From Azospirillum brasilense (GTDB lineage: Bacteria; Pseudomonadota; Alphaproteobacteria; Azospirillales; Azospirillaceae): a DNA stretch of 64,000 nucleotides. A program made the translations under genes and the position numbers. Positions within the stretch are counted from its first letter, which is position 1. Each line of letters opens with the position of its first letter. Location: positions 933,001 through 997,000 of the forward strand of contig NZ_CP032345.1 in assembly GCF_005222205.1 (NCBI RefSeq). Reading direction: 5' to 3'. Below are positions 40,501 through 51,833 of this stretch, piece by piece. Below the pieces are notes generated by a model, which ran no database searches, had not been told where the DNA came from, and worked only from the letters and a program-made list of their open reading frames with translations.

Positions 40501-40870
40501 CTACGCGTCTCCGCATTCTTCCGTTGCTAGGCCCCGGCCCGGCGTTCAGCCCGCCCGGCGCGGCATGGCGTGCGCCGAGGTCGGTCTGGTCCGACTGTGA
40601 TGCCTTAAGTCTGCCGAAAAGTCATCCCTCACGGCCACAGTGACGTACGCCCGTAAATATCGGGTTACCAAGACCACCGAAAATCCGCCGGGCCCCGATG
40701 CGATGAGGCATCGCTTCCAAGGCACGGACGCGCGTCCGGCGGCGGTCCGAAGGGGCATACCCCTGCGCCGGGTGGGGACCTTGCCAGAATTCACAGGCGA
40801 ACGCACGGGCTGATTCTCGCCTCATGCGCCGTCCAGCCGCCGACAAGGGTCCATCCCGGCCCATTTCCCA
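40501..40870. other. Intergenic region between cheY and aminopeptidase P
   Basis: 370 bp between two leftward genes: upstream of cheY and downstream of aminopeptidase P. It must hold the cheY promoter. GCGATG-AGG-CATCGC near 40699-40713 is a small hairpin. No confident hexamers, gene or known regulatory element was recognised. Confidence 0.5.
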
Positions 40871-42901
40871 TCAATCGATGATCGGGGAGGTCGCCTGCCT
40901 CAACCAGTGCGCCACGGCGGCGTCCGCCCCGCCCGCGAGCCGCGGCTCCAGCGTCTCGCGCACCTGGGTGTGGTAGGCGTTCAGCCAGGCGATCTCCGCC
41001 TGGGTCAGCAGCGCTGGTTCGACGAGATTGCGGTCGATGGGGGCCAGGGTCAGCACCTCGAACCCCAGCATGGGCCGCTCCGCCATGGGCAGGTCGAGCG
41101 GCTGGACGACGATCAGGTTTTCGATGCGGATGCCGTAGGCGCCGGTCTTGTAGTAGCCGGGCTCGTTGGACAGGATCATGCCGGGCTGCAGCGCAACGCT
41201 GTTCGGCACCTTGGAGATCCGCTGCGGCCCCTCGTGCACCGACAGGTAGCTGCCCACCCCGTGGCCGGTGCCGTGGTCGTAGTCGAGCCCCAGCGACCAC
41301 AACGGCAGGCGGGCCAAAGTGTCGAGCTGCGACCCGGTGGTGCCGCGCGGGAAGCGCGCCGTGCTGACCGCGATGTGCCCCTTGAGGACCAGGGTGAAGC
41401 GCTCGCGCATCTCCGGGGTCGGCGCGCCGATGGCGATGGTGCGCGTCACGTCGGTGGTGCCGTCCTGATACTGGGCGCCGCTGTCCAGCAGGAACAGGCT
41501 GCCCGGCTCCAGCCGGCGGTCGGTGGCCTCCGACACCCGGTAATGGACGATGGCGCCGTTCGGCCCCGCCCCGGAGATCGTGTCGAAGCTGAGACCGCGG
41601 AAGCGGTCGTTGGCGCGGCGGAAGGCCAGCAGCCGGTCCGCCGCCGCGATCTCCGTCACGGTGCCCGACGGCGCCTCCTGCGACAGCCAGTGCAGGAAGC
41701 GGACGAGCGCCGCGCCGTCGCGGATGTGGGCGGCGCGGGTGCCGGCCAGTTCCGCCTCGTTCTTGCAGGCCTTGGGCAGGGCGCAGGGGTCGGGGTCGCG
41801 CTCCAGCTTGGCGCCGGCCATGTGCAGCCGGTCGAAGATCCAGGCCGAGGTGCTCGCCGGGTCGGCCATCACCTTGCGCCCCTCGCGGCCCAGCCCGTCG
41901 AGCGCGGCGCCCAGATCGTCCGGGGCGCGCACGGCGACTTGGTTGCCGAGATGGGACTCCACGCCGGGCGCCAGCTTGCGGCGGTCGATGAACAGGTCCA
42001 CCTGCGCGTCGTCCTTCAGGATCGCGAAGGACAGCGGCAGCGGCGTGCAGGGCACGTCCGCGCCGCGCAGGTTGAGCAGCCACGCGATGGAATCGGGCTG
42101 GGTCAGCACCACGGCGCCGATGCCGTTGCGCGCCAGGTCGCCGGCGATGCGGGCGCGCTTGTCGGCGGCGCTGTCCCCGGCGAAGGCGAGGTCCTGGGCG
42201 ACCACCGGGGCCAGCGGGGGCGGCGGCTGGTCCGTCCACACGCGGTCCACCGGGTTGTCCGGACAGGGCACCAGCGACAGGCCGATGCGCTGCAACTGCT
42301 GGCGGGTGCGCTCCACCCAGCCGGCGGTGTGCAGCCACGGATCGTAGCCGAGCCGCCCGCCTTGCGGCAGCGCCTCCCCCACCCACTCGGTCAGCGGATC
42401 GTCGACCAGATGCCGGTATTCGTAGAGATCGCCCGACACCTCCGCCTGGACCTGGAGGGTGTAGCGCCCATCCACGAAGATGGCGGCGCGCTCGCGTCCC
42501 ACCACGGCGTGGCCGGCCGATCCGGTGAAGCCGGTCAGCCAGGCGAGGCGCTGGGCGCGCGGCGGCACATACTCGCCCTGATGCTCGTCGCCGCGCGGCA
42601 CGATGAAGCCGTCCAGCTCGGCGCGGGCCAGGACGCCGCGCAGGGCGGCGATGCGGGCGGCGTAATCGGGCGCCCCGGCGACACGGCCATCGGCAAGGTC
42701 GGCCTTCAAGGCGCGGAGCTGCCCGGCGAGATCCTCCGGAAGCCGCGCCCCGACCAGAATCATCCAGCCGTCGGGGTCCTCCCCCTCCGGCGCGGCGAGC
42801 ACCCCGGCGACGAGGCTGCGGATGTCCGCGGGGGTTAGGGGCAGGCCCGCCTGGGCCAGGAGCTGCGCCAGGGTTTCGTCGCCGCGGTAAGCGCTGGACA
42901 C
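40871..42901 (-). CDS. Aminopeptidase P family metallopeptidase (M24), 676 aa
   Basis: This Xaa-Pro aminopeptidase of the long (eukaryote-like) subclass has a creatinase-type N-terminal domain (about residues 80-200), a second similar domain (about 230-370) and a C-terminal pita-bread M24 domain. Metal ligands are in LLDSGAQYQDGTTDVTRT (two Asp), GHGVGSYLSVHEGPQ (His), SNEPGYY (Glu) and GIRIENLIVV (Glu). No signal peptide, so it is cytosolic, removing N-terminal residues before proline. It starts with GTG at 42901. An unusual extra N-terminal part (about 1-70) precedes the creatinase fold. Confidence 0.92.
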   Translation of the reverse strand: MSSAYRGDETLAQLLAQAGLPLTPADIRSLVAGVLAAPEGEDPDGWMILVGARLPEDLAGQLRALKADLADGRVAGAPDYAARIAALRGVLARAELDGFIVPRGDEHQGEYVPPRAQRLAWLTGFTGSAGHAVVGRERAAIFVDGRYTLQVQAEVSGDLYEYRHLVDDPLTEWVGEALPQGGRLGYDPWLHTAGWVERTRQQLQRIGLSLVPCPDNPVDRVWTDQPPPPLAPVVAQDLAFAGDSAADKRARIAGDLARNGIGAVVLTQPDSIAWLLNLRGADVPCTPLPLSFAILKDDAQVDLFIDRRKLAPGVESHLGNQVAVRAPDDLGAALDGLGREGRKVMADPASTSAWIFDRLHMAGAKLERDPDPCALPKACKNEAELAGTRAAHIRDGAALVRFLHWLSQEAPSGTVTEIAAADRLLAFRRANDRFRGLSFDTISGAGPNGAIVHYRVSEATDRRLEPGSLFLLDSGAQYQDGTTDVTRTIAIGAPTPEMRERFTLVLKGHIAVSTARFPRGTTGSQLDTLARLPLWSLGLDYDHGTGHGVGSYLSVHEGPQRISKVPNSVALQPGMILSNEPGYYKTGAYGIRIENLIVVQPLDLPMAERPMLGFEVLTLAPIDRNLVEPALLTQAEIAWLNAYHTQVRETLEPRLAGGADAAVAHWLRQATSPIID

Positions 42902-43010
42902 GGGGGCTGATCCTCATCCGGTGAAGCCGTCCGCGACAGGCTAGGCAGGGACGCCTCACCGCGCAAGCGCGGGAATGGGCATGGCCGCGCGACGGCCCCG
43001 GCGGGACGCC

Positions 43011-43472
43011 TTACAGCCCCGAATCGTCGGGCAGGCCCAGCCGCTCCAGGACACGCTTGCGGGCGATGCCGCGGTCGACGTCGGGCACATGCAGCAGGCC
43101 GCCGATGCGGCGCAGCAGATTGGCCTCCAGGTCGTTCAGCTCGCCGTCGGCGTAGGCGACCTCCCACAGCATCTCGATGATCCACAGCCGCTTGTCCGGC
43201 GGGCAGTGGTCGTTGATCACCGTGACGTAGCGGTAGTAGGGCGAGGCGCCCTCCGTGTCGAAGACGGCGGCGGACAGCAGGTCCTGCGCCTCTTCCTCGC
43301 TCAGGTGGAAGTGGCGGCGGGTGACGTCGAGGATGCGCTCGCGCTCCGCCTGGGAAATGGTGTTGTCGGTGCGTGCGGCCTCGACCAGAAGGGCGGCGGC
43401 GGCGGCCTCCAGCCTGTGGCGGTCGTCGCCCGGGTCGTTCTCCTGGAACAGCGCCCTGATCCGGTTCAGCAT
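43011..43472 (-). CDS. TerB-family protein
   Basis: The 153-aa all-helical acidic protein has the TerB pattern: AAAALLVEAARTDNTISQAE near residue 24 and LWEVAYADGELNDLEANLLRR near 101. These are two Asp-containing turns thought to bind a metal ion. GGAGG lies upstream of the ATG. TerB proteins are linked to tellurite and membrane stress, but the family is broad and no ter operon is present here. It lies between prmA and aminopeptidase P on the same strand. Confidence 0.87.
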   Translation of the reverse strand: MLNRIRALFQENDPGDDRHRLEAAAAALLVEAARTDNTISQAERERILDVTRRHFHLSEEEAQDLLSAAVFDTEGASPYYRYVTVINDHCPPDKRLWIIEMLWEVAYADGELNDLEANLLRRIGGLLHVPDVDRGIARKRVLERLGLPDDSGL

Positions 43473-43539
43473 CGGTCCTCCGCGGGTCGTCCATATGTCC
43501 CGAAGACATTGGCGGCGGGAGGACCGAAATCCAGGGGCA

Positions 43540-44484
43540 TCAGCCCTTTACGGCCTTCCGCTTCGGGCGCTTCACCACAAGGGTGGTCCATTCGCCGACC
43601 GGGATGCGCGCGACCAGATGCAGGCCCTGGGTGCGGTGCGCCTGGATGACGTGGCGTTCCTGCCGATTCAGCAGGCCGGCCAGCACGGCGACGCCGCCGC
43701 GCTGGAGATGGCGCTTCAGCTGCGGCGCCATGCGGGCCAGCGGGCGGGCCAGGATGTTGGCGGTGATCAGGCGGTAGGGCTTGTGCTTGCCCACGATGGC
43801 GGTGTGGTAACCGTCGCCGCCCTGCGCGCGGATGCGGGCCTTCACCCCGTTGAGGGCGGCGTTGACGCGGGTGACGCGCACCGCCTCCGGGTCGATGTCC
43901 ACGGCGGTGACAGGCACCCGCCAGCGCTTGGTCACCGCCAGCGCCAGGATGCCCGAGCCGCAGCCCATGTCGAGCGCCCCGCCGCGCCCGGTGCGCGGCA
44001 GGCTCATCCGGCGGGACAGCCGGTCCAGCGCCATCAGGCAGCCCTTGGTCGACCCGTGCTCGCCGGTGCCGAAGGCGGTGGCGGCGTCGACCAGCAGCGG
44101 GATGCTGCCCGCCGGGACGATGCCCTCATGGTGGGAGCCGTGGACGAAGAAGCGCCCGGCCTGGATCGGCGGGAAGCCCTGGTAGCTGTGCGACACCCAG
44201 TCGATGAGCGGCAGCTCCTCGACGATCAGCTTGGGCTCGGGGATGCCCATGGCCTCGGCCAGCACAGCGACGCGGGCGTTCAGCCGCGGCTCGTCCGGCT
44301 GCCCATAGACCGTCGCCTCGACCAGCCAGTCGCCATGCTCCTCCAGCTCGAAGGTGGACACCGCGTCGGCGTGATCGCCAATCGCCTCGGCAAACGCGGG
44401 GGCGTGGGCTTCGGGAATGACGAGCGCGATGCGCCAGAGCTTGGAGGAGGACATGGGGGAGGTCGCCGATGATGGGGTGGTCAT
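43540..44484 (-). CDS. prmA: Ribosomal protein L11 methyltransferase PrmA
   Basis: This 314-aa SAM-dependent enzyme methylates ribosomal protein L11. The C-terminal Rossmann domain has the SAM motif LDMGCGSGILALA near residue 164. TAFGTGEHGSTKGCL, just before it, is the PrmA hallmark. The N-terminal substrate-recognition domain (about 12-90) fits the family. Length is close to the usual 290-300. ATG at 44454 (MSSSKLWRIAL) is an equally plausible start, ten residues shorter. Confidence 0.94.
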   Translation of the reverse strand: MTTPSSATSPMSSSKLWRIALVIPEAHAPAFAEAIGDHADAVSTFELEEHGDWLVEATVYGQPDEPRLNARVAVLAEAMGIPEPKLIVEELPLIDWVSHSYQGFPPIQAGRFFVHGSHHEGIVPAGSIPLLVDAATAFGTGEHGSTKGCLMALDRLSRRMSLPRTGRGGALDMGCGSGILALAVTKRWRVPVTAVDIDPEAVRVTRVNAALNGVKARIRAQGGDGYHTAIVGKHKPYRLITANILARPLARMAPQLKRHLQRGGVAVLAGLLNRQERHVIQAHRTQGLHLVARIPVGEWTTLVVKRPKRKAVKG

Positions 44485-44763
44485 TGTCTGGTGGGAGACT
44501 TAACCACACAGACGCGGAGACACAAAGATTTCCTGCAGCCGGGACGTCCTGCAACCGCGCGCACGCCCCCGTCGCGCCACCGGGCCGCCGCGTCCGGAAA
44601 CGGGTCCGCCGGGCTGGGTTGACCGCAGAGTGCGACGTTTTGGCCGGCGAAAACACGTCATGGGCTTGCCGCCGCTTTTCTTACCACTTTTGAGCGGGCA
44701 CACTGCACCCGGAGATAAGCGGATCGAGGGTTCCGCAAGAGCGACACGGGGGAGACGGGCGTG

Positions 44764-45903
44764 ATGCAGCGCGTTAGCAAAGCGGCCAGGGCATGGATGG
44801 CGGCGCTGGTGGCGGTTTCCGGGGCGGCGATGGTGTCGGGCTGCGCGCTCGATCCGGCCGGGCTGGCGATCGGGGCGATGAACGCGGCGAGCATGCCATC
44901 GGAAGCGTCCCTGGTGGCCGATATGGTCCCCTCCTACCGGGGCACGGGCTGCCAAGCCCTGGCGTCGCTCCAGAAAGGCTACATCGACCAACTGCCCACG
45001 GTGGACCCGGCGTACCGCGAGGCGGTGGTGGTCAACATCAAGGCGGTGCGTCAAGTCATGGCGGAACAGCGCTGCGCGGAGGGTGGCGGCACGGTGGCGG
45101 GTGCGGGCTCCGCACCGGCGACGACCGTCACCACCGGCCCCAATGGCATCAGCGGAGCGGTGGCCGGCACGGCCGCTCCCGCCGCGGCACCGGCGAGCGA
45201 ACCGCAGGGGGCGATGGGAGCGGCTGTGGGCCCGTTGACCGCCCAACTGGCGCAGGCCTTGGGGCTGGAGTCGCCGCGCGGTCTGGTGGTGACGACGCTG
45301 CTCCCGGGCAAGGCGGCCGAGCTGTCGGGCATCCGCGGCGGCGACGTGATCCTGGAGGTGCGTGGCGTCGCGGTGGATGATGTGATGCAGATGCGCCGTG
45401 TTCTGGGCGTGGTGCCCAGCGGGCAGAGCGTGCTGGTCAAGCTGTGGCGCGCCCGCGAGCCGCGCGAGCTGATCGTCGGCCCGATCATCAGCACGACCCC
45501 GGCCCTGCCGCCGGGAGCCGTGTACGCCGATGCGCCGGTCCTGCCGGCCGCGCCGGTGCGCGAGCGCTTCTGCGTGGCCCAGATGACCGGTTCGGGCCTG
45601 TTCGCGAGCAGCGTGCACTCGCCGCTGTTCACCGTGCGAAACGACGGCAGCGAGGCGGAAAGCGCCAAGCTGACGACGGCCTTTTGGGAGGCGGCGCGGA
45701 AGGCTCAACCCGGATACTGGCTGGCGCCGCACCCGCGGCCGACCTGCACCCGGGATTCGAAGGTCTGCACGTCGGCCAGCGCCGACTCCGACGTGCTGAT
45801 GATGATGTGCGAGACGGACCGCAAGAAGGGCGCGGAGATCTACGAAGCGCTGCGGCGGGACAAGCCGCAGACCGAACTCCCCTGGTCGCCGCCGGCGTCG
45901 TGA
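44764..45903 (+). CDS. PDZ-domain lipoprotein
   Basis: The protein has a signal peptide ending at lipobox VSGC (Cys27), and the mature part is anchored at the membrane on the periplasmic side. A Cys-containing helical region (about 50-105) is followed by an Ala/Thr linker and one PDZ domain (about 155-240). The PDZ domain contains SPRGLVVTTLLPGKAAELSG, GGDVILEVRGVAV and PSGQSVLVKLWR. The C-terminal domain (about 265-365) has several cysteines (FCVAQM, TCTRDSKVCTSA, MMMCETD) that may form disulfides. There is no protease domain, so it is probably an adaptor. GTG one codon earlier is possible. Confidence 0.88.
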   Translation: MQRVSKAARAWMAALVAVSGAAMVSGCALDPAGLAIGAMNAASMPSEASLVADMVPSYRGTGCQALASLQKGYIDQLPTVDPAYREAVVVNIKAVRQVMAEQRCAEGGGTVAGAGSAPATTVTTGPNGISGAVAGTAAPAAAPASEPQGAMGAAVGPLTAQLAQALGLESPRGLVVTTLLPGKAAELSGIRGGDVILEVRGVAVDDVMQMRRVLGVVPSGQSVLVKLWRAREPRELIVGPIISTTPALPPGAVYADAPVLPAAPVRERFCVAQMTGSGLFASSVHSPLFTVRNDGSEAESAKLTTAFWEAARKAQPGYWLAPHPRPTCTRDSKVCTSASADSDVLMMMCETDRKKGAEIYEALRRDKPQTELPWSPPAS

Positions 45904-45919
45904 GGCGAAGCCGGCGGAG

Positions 45920-47170
45920 TCACCGCCCCGACAGCCGATCCGCGATGTCGTGCATCCCCTGCTCGCGCAGGATCGCCTGACGGTGGCGGATGAGGCGGCG
46001 GGCCAGCGCCTTCTCGACCTCGGCGCCGCCGAGCAGGCGCCCCTGCGGATCGCGCAGGTGGGTGGCGAGGTGGTCGGCCAGCAGAGCCTCCTTCTTCGGG
46101 TCGCGGCGGTCGAGCGGCTGGGTGCCGTTCAGCGAGTGCTGGATGCGCTCCAGCAGGACGGTCCGGCAGCACGGCGCGCGCCCCTGGACGATCAGCGCGC
46201 CGACATGGGCCAGCAGCGGGCTCACCGGCTCGCTCTTCGGCTGCGGGTCGCGGCCCAGGATCAGGTCGGCCAGAGCGCACAGCCCGAGGGCGAGGTTCGG
46301 CTGCGCCCCGAGAAGCTCCTTCACCAGTTCGGCGGAGCCCAGCGCGTCGGCCATCACCCCGTCCAGCAGGGCGAGGTGCCGCGGCTCCACGTCCGGCCCG
46401 ATCAGGTCGAGCAGCATCTCCAGCTTGCCCGCCAGCGAATTGCGATCGGCCAGATGAACGGTGAGCTGGCCGAGGAAGGCGAAGTCGTGTCCCTCCTCCC
46501 CCACCGCCATGACCAGGGCGCGGCTCGACCGGGACAGATCGGCGGAGTCGAAGGCCGGCAGGGCCTTGCGCTCCGCCTGGAAGTCACGGGCGCGCGCCAT
46601 CACCACGTCGGCGAAGGACCGCAACTCGCGCGCCCGCGCCGGCACGGCGACGCCATGGCGGTCCGCGTGGTGGCGGGCCACCGCCTGGAGCGCCGCGCCG
46701 AGCAGCAGTCCCTGCTCGTCAAGCTTTCGCAGGTAGGTCCAGGAATGGAGAAGCTCGGTCGGGGTGATGCGGAACTTGTCGAGGAAGGGGCGCAGCAGCC
46801 GGCCGGTGACCACCCGCGACTCGAACCCGTAGAGATCGCCGGGGGCCGTGCAGTAGGGCGCGCCCTCCGCCGTGCCGCCCAGCGTCATCGGCTTGTCCTT
46901 CACCACCGGGACGGCCTTCTGGAAGATCACCGTCTCCAGCGACAGCCCGGCCAGCGAGCGGAACTTGAGGGTCTTGACCTCCTCCACCCCGCTGACCGCC
47001 AGCCAACTGCGGGCGGAGGCCAGGGCCCGGCGCTCCTCGTCGTAGGTCCCTTCGATGGTCCAGCGCCCCTCGCGGCGGATCTGGACCTCGAACGCGGTGC
47101 TGCTCTTGCCGAACACTGGGCGGGTTCCGTGGCTGTGGGGGCGGCTGTGGGTGCGCTGTCTGCACCCCAC
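45920..47170 (-). CDS. Uncharacterised protein, about 400 aa
   Basis: No domain was recognised. The N-terminal part (FEVQIRREGRWTIEGTYDEE) looks like a small beta domain handling a grouped stimulus. The rest is helical and Leu/Ala-rich (LGAALQAVARHHADRHGV, LEMLLDLIGPD, GALIVQGRAPCCRTVLLERI) and ends in an amphipathic basic helix (RRLIRHRQAILREQGMHDIA). The body resembles effector or cyclic-nucleotide-linked proteins of this bacterial group but without a named motif. The start is uncertain: GTG 47170 or GTG 47116 (VFGKSSTAFEVQ). It converges on the PDZ lipoprotein gene with a 16-bp gap and lies downstream of the helicase. Confidence 0.75.
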   Translation of the reverse strand: MGCRQRTHSRPHSHGTRPVFGKSSTAFEVQIRREGRWTIEGTYDEERRALASARSWLAVSGVEEVKTLKFRSLAGLSLETVIFQKAVPVVKDKPMTLGGTAEGAPYCTAPGDLYGFESRVVTGRLLRPFLDKFRITPTELLHSWTYLRKLDEQGLLLGAALQAVARHHADRHGVAVPARARELRSFADVVMARARDFQAERKALPAFDSADLSRSSRALVMAVGEEGHDFAFLGQLTVHLADRNSLAGKLEMLLDLIGPDVEPRHLALLDGVMADALGSAELVKELLGAQPNLALGLCALADLILGRDPQPKSEPVSPLLAHVGALIVQGRAPCCRTVLLERIQHSLNGTQPLDRRDPKKEALLADHLATHLRDPQGRLLGGAEVEKALARRLIRHRQAILREQGMHDIADRLSGR

Positions 47171-47265
47171 CAGTAGCCGAACGCCGCCGCCGAACCTGTG
47201 ACGACCGTCACCGCGAGGGGCCGCTGCGGCAATCGGTCACCCTGCCTTCGGCAACCCGCCGGTCC

Positions 47266-49629
<2,364 letters not shown>

Positions 49630-50191
49630 GCGGCACCGGATTTCCTGGGTGGGCTCCCCCGCGGTCGGGAGACGCCCTTCATCGAAAGAGGACACCGTAT
49701 ATAGCACGCCCCCCGGCGCATCGAACCCCTTCCCTTGACGGAACGGCCGGGGCGCTCCGCCAATCGGCATGGGACTAGGCCCATGGGCCAGGATAGACAC
49801 ACCCCGCACTATGTCCGAGACCATAGCGCTTGTCTTATCACAATCGCCCGAAGTCACATCGGCCATAGGATCCCAAGAATCACCCGCAGTCACAGACAAA
49901 TCACAGGCAGAACCGAATTTTTGACCGATTGATTATTCCGCGTGGGACATTCGTGAACGGTTCGTTGGACGGTTTGTCTTATTTCGGCTTAGGGCATATG
50001 CCCATTGCGAGACATAATTTTTCCTTTGGGGAAATTTTCTGTTCCGCAAATCCGGGGTAAGGTCCAATCAGATCGTGGCACCCCGGAACCAAACGGACAG
50101 CCGCGGAGAGCGGCCCTCCCCCCGGACCGGATGTCCACGGAGGCGCCAGACGAACGACCGAATTGAAACAAACAGAGGGCGGGTAGGAACA
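49630..50191. other. Divergent control region between the uvrD-type gene and a LuxR-type regulator
   Basis: 562 bp. The leftward part carries the candidate helicase promoter (49698-49725). Two perfect 12-bp palindromes stand alone: GGCCCATGGGCC (49778-49789) and GGGCATATGCCC (49992-50003). GCCATAGGA at 49862-49870 recurs before the second LuxR-type gene. The stretch 49930-50050 is AT-rich for this genome. No gene is supported. Confidence 0.55.
49698..49725 (-). promoter_or_regulatory. Candidate promoter of the uvrD-type helicase gene
   Basis: On the minus strand TTCGAT (49720-49725) and TATATA (49698-49703) are 16 bp apart, about 70 bp before the start codon. The plus-strand 13-mer TATATAGCACGCC (49698-49710) is identical to that before bamD. 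Confidence 0.4.
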
Positions 50192-50881
50192 ATGGACCCC
50201 GTGAACGTTTTCCTGATCGACGCGAACAAGCTCTTCCGCGAAGGCATGAAGCGTCTGTTCGAGAACACGCCCTTCAAGGTGATGGGCGAGGCCGGCACCC
50301 TGCGTGAGGGCGTCCCCGCGGTCGAGGCGGCGGGCACCCAGCCTGACCTGATCCTCATCGACCTCGTGAATGGCGGCGAGGACGAGGCCGACCAGCTCCG
50401 GGCCCTGCGCGACGGCCATCCCGGCATCCGCGTCGTCATCCTGACCACCGACCTGTGCACCCGCCGCCTGTCGGGCGCGCTCGGCGCCGGCGCCCACGGC
50501 TATCTGATGAAGGACATCGCCTGCGAAGCGCTGATGCAGTCGCTGAAGCTGGTGATGATGGGCGAGAAGGTGTTCCCGACCCACCTCGCCGAGCTGCTGA
50601 TCAACGGCCGCAGCGACGAGCTGGCGACCGAGGTCCCGGCCCGCCGCAAGGGCCTGTCCCAGCGCGAGATCCAGATCCTGCGCTGCCTGCTGAACGGCAA
50701 CTCCAACAAGATGATCGCCAACCACCTCCACATCACGGAGGCCACGGTGAAGGTCCATCTGAAGAGCCTGCTGCGCAAGATCAACGCCTCCAACCGCACC
50801 CAGGCGGCGATCTGGGCGCTGAACAACGGCATCGGCGATCAGCCGGCGGAAGCCGCCGGGGTCAGCGCCAGCGTGGTCTGA
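50192..50881 (+). CDS. LuxR/FixJ-type response regulator (first of a pair)
   Basis: The 229-aa protein has a receiver domain (about 1-120) with D10, phospho-acceptor D57 (LILIDLVNG) and conserved Lys near 107 (YLMKDIA). Its GerE/LuxR helix-turn-helix (about 160-222) carries LSQREIQILRCLLNGNSNKM and TEATVKVHLKSLLRKI. AGGA lies 7 bp before the ATG. It should act as a phosphorylation-controlled transcription factor. A similar regulator (FlcA) controls flocculation and encystment in Azospirillum brasilense. Whether this gene is that one cannot be told from the sequence. No kinase gene is adjacent. Confidence 0.9.
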   Translation: MDPVNVFLIDANKLFREGMKRLFENTPFKVMGEAGTLREGVPAVEAAGTQPDLILIDLVNGGEDEADQLRALRDGHPGIRVVILTTDLCTRRLSGALGAGAHGYLMKDIACEALMQSLKLVMMGEKVFPTHLAELLINGRSDELATEVPARRKGLSQREIQILRCLLNGNSNKMIANHLHITEATVKVHLKSLLRKINASNRTQAAIWALNNGIGDQPAEAAGVSASVV

Positions 50882-50914
50882 CGACGCCTCCTTGCGGTTC
50901 TGCTTCCCCGGCAC

Positions 50915-50954
50915 CGACAACGCCGGCCGCGCCATCCCGCGGCCGGCGTTGTCG
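50915..50954 (+). terminator. Strong hairpin after the first LuxR-type regulator
   Basis: CGACAACGCCGGCCGCG (50915-50931) pairs perfectly over 17 bp with 50938-50954 around a CCATCC loop. There is no T-run. It probably separates the transcripts of the two regulators. Confidence 0.65.
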
Positions 50955-50986
50955 CGTCCGGAGCACCCGTTTTGGATGCGGAGACA

Positions 50987-51009
50987 CGCCATAGGTGGTG
51001 CGCCATAGG
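50987..51009. promoter_or_regulatory. CGCCATAGG direct repeat before the second LuxR-type regulator
   Basis: CGCCATAGG occurs at 50987-50995 and again at 51001-51009, separated by TGGTG (14-bp period), about 85 bp before the start codon. A further GCCATAGGA is found at 49862-49870, upstream of the first regulator. A regulator-binding role is inferred. Confidence 0.35.
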
Positions 51010-51093
51010 ACAAAAGGCCCTCTTCCGCCTCGAAATGATGATGGCTATTTCGGCAATACGTTCCGAATTTGTTTGGATCGCAGCCCCGACACG

Positions 51094-51792
51094 ATGAGCA
51101 TCATGGAATCCAGCGCGGAAAAGCCGACCCTGAACGTTCTGCTTGCCGACGATCACCTGCTGTTCCGGGACGGGCTGCGGCGTCTGCTCGCCCAGTCGGA
51201 CGACAGCATGGTGTTTCACGAGGCCGGGACGTTCGACGACGTCCGCCGCCTGTGCGACGGCACCATCGCCTTCGACCTGATCCTTCTGGATCTCGGCATG
51301 CCGGGATGGAACGGCTTCTCCCTGCTCGGCGAGATCCACCAGCGGCTCCCCAAGGCGCTTCTGGTCGTGGTGTCGGGATCGGAGAAGCGGTCGGACCTGC
51401 TGGCCGCGCTGGAGAACGGCGCCGCCGGCTTCATCCCGAAGTCGAGCAGCGCGAAGGTGCTGATGGGCGCCCTGCAGCTCGTGCTGGCCGGCGGCGTGTA
51501 TCTGCCGGAACAGGCGATCCGCGGCGAGCGGATGGCCGACAGCGCCCCGCACGCCGGCAACGGCGCGGGCGATTGCGATCCGCTCGGCTCCCTGGCCGAC
51601 GGGGCGGGCGACCAGCTGACGCCGCGTCAGCGCGACGTGCTGAACCGCCTGCGCGACGGCAAGTCCAACAAGCAGATCGCGCACGAGCTGGGCCTGACCG
51701 AAGGCACGGTGAAGGTGCATGTCACCGCGATCCTGCGCCAGCTCGGCGTGCGCAACCGCACCCAGGCGGCGATCACCGCGAACGGTCTCTGA
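51094..51792 (+). CDS. LuxR/FixJ-type response regulator (second of a pair)
   Basis: The 232-aa protein has a receiver domain with D19-D20, phospho-acceptor D66 (LILLDLGMP) and conserved Lys in GFIPKSSS. A Gly/Asp-rich linker (about 150-175) precedes the LuxR helix-turn-helix LTPRQRDVLNRLRDGKSNKQ and TEGTVKVHVTAILRQL. It resembles the preceding regulator in layout but not closely in sequence, so the pair is an older duplication or a functional partnership. ATG 51103 is an alternative start. It converges on the hydrolase gene, with 41 bp between. Confidence 0.9.
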   Translation: MSIMESSAEKPTLNVLLADDHLLFRDGLRRLLAQSDDSMVFHEAGTFDDVRRLCDGTIAFDLILLDLGMPGWNGFSLLGEIHQRLPKALLVVVSGSEKRSDLLAALENGAAGFIPKSSSAKVLMGALQLVLAGGVYLPEQAIRGERMADSAPHAGNGAGDCDPLGSLADGAGDQLTPRQRDVLNRLRDGKSNKQIAHELGLTEGTVKVHVTAILRQLGVRNRTQAAITANGL

Positions 51793-51833
51793 CCGGGCGC
51801 CCTCCTCCGTCCGTCCTCACCGGGCCTCCCTTA

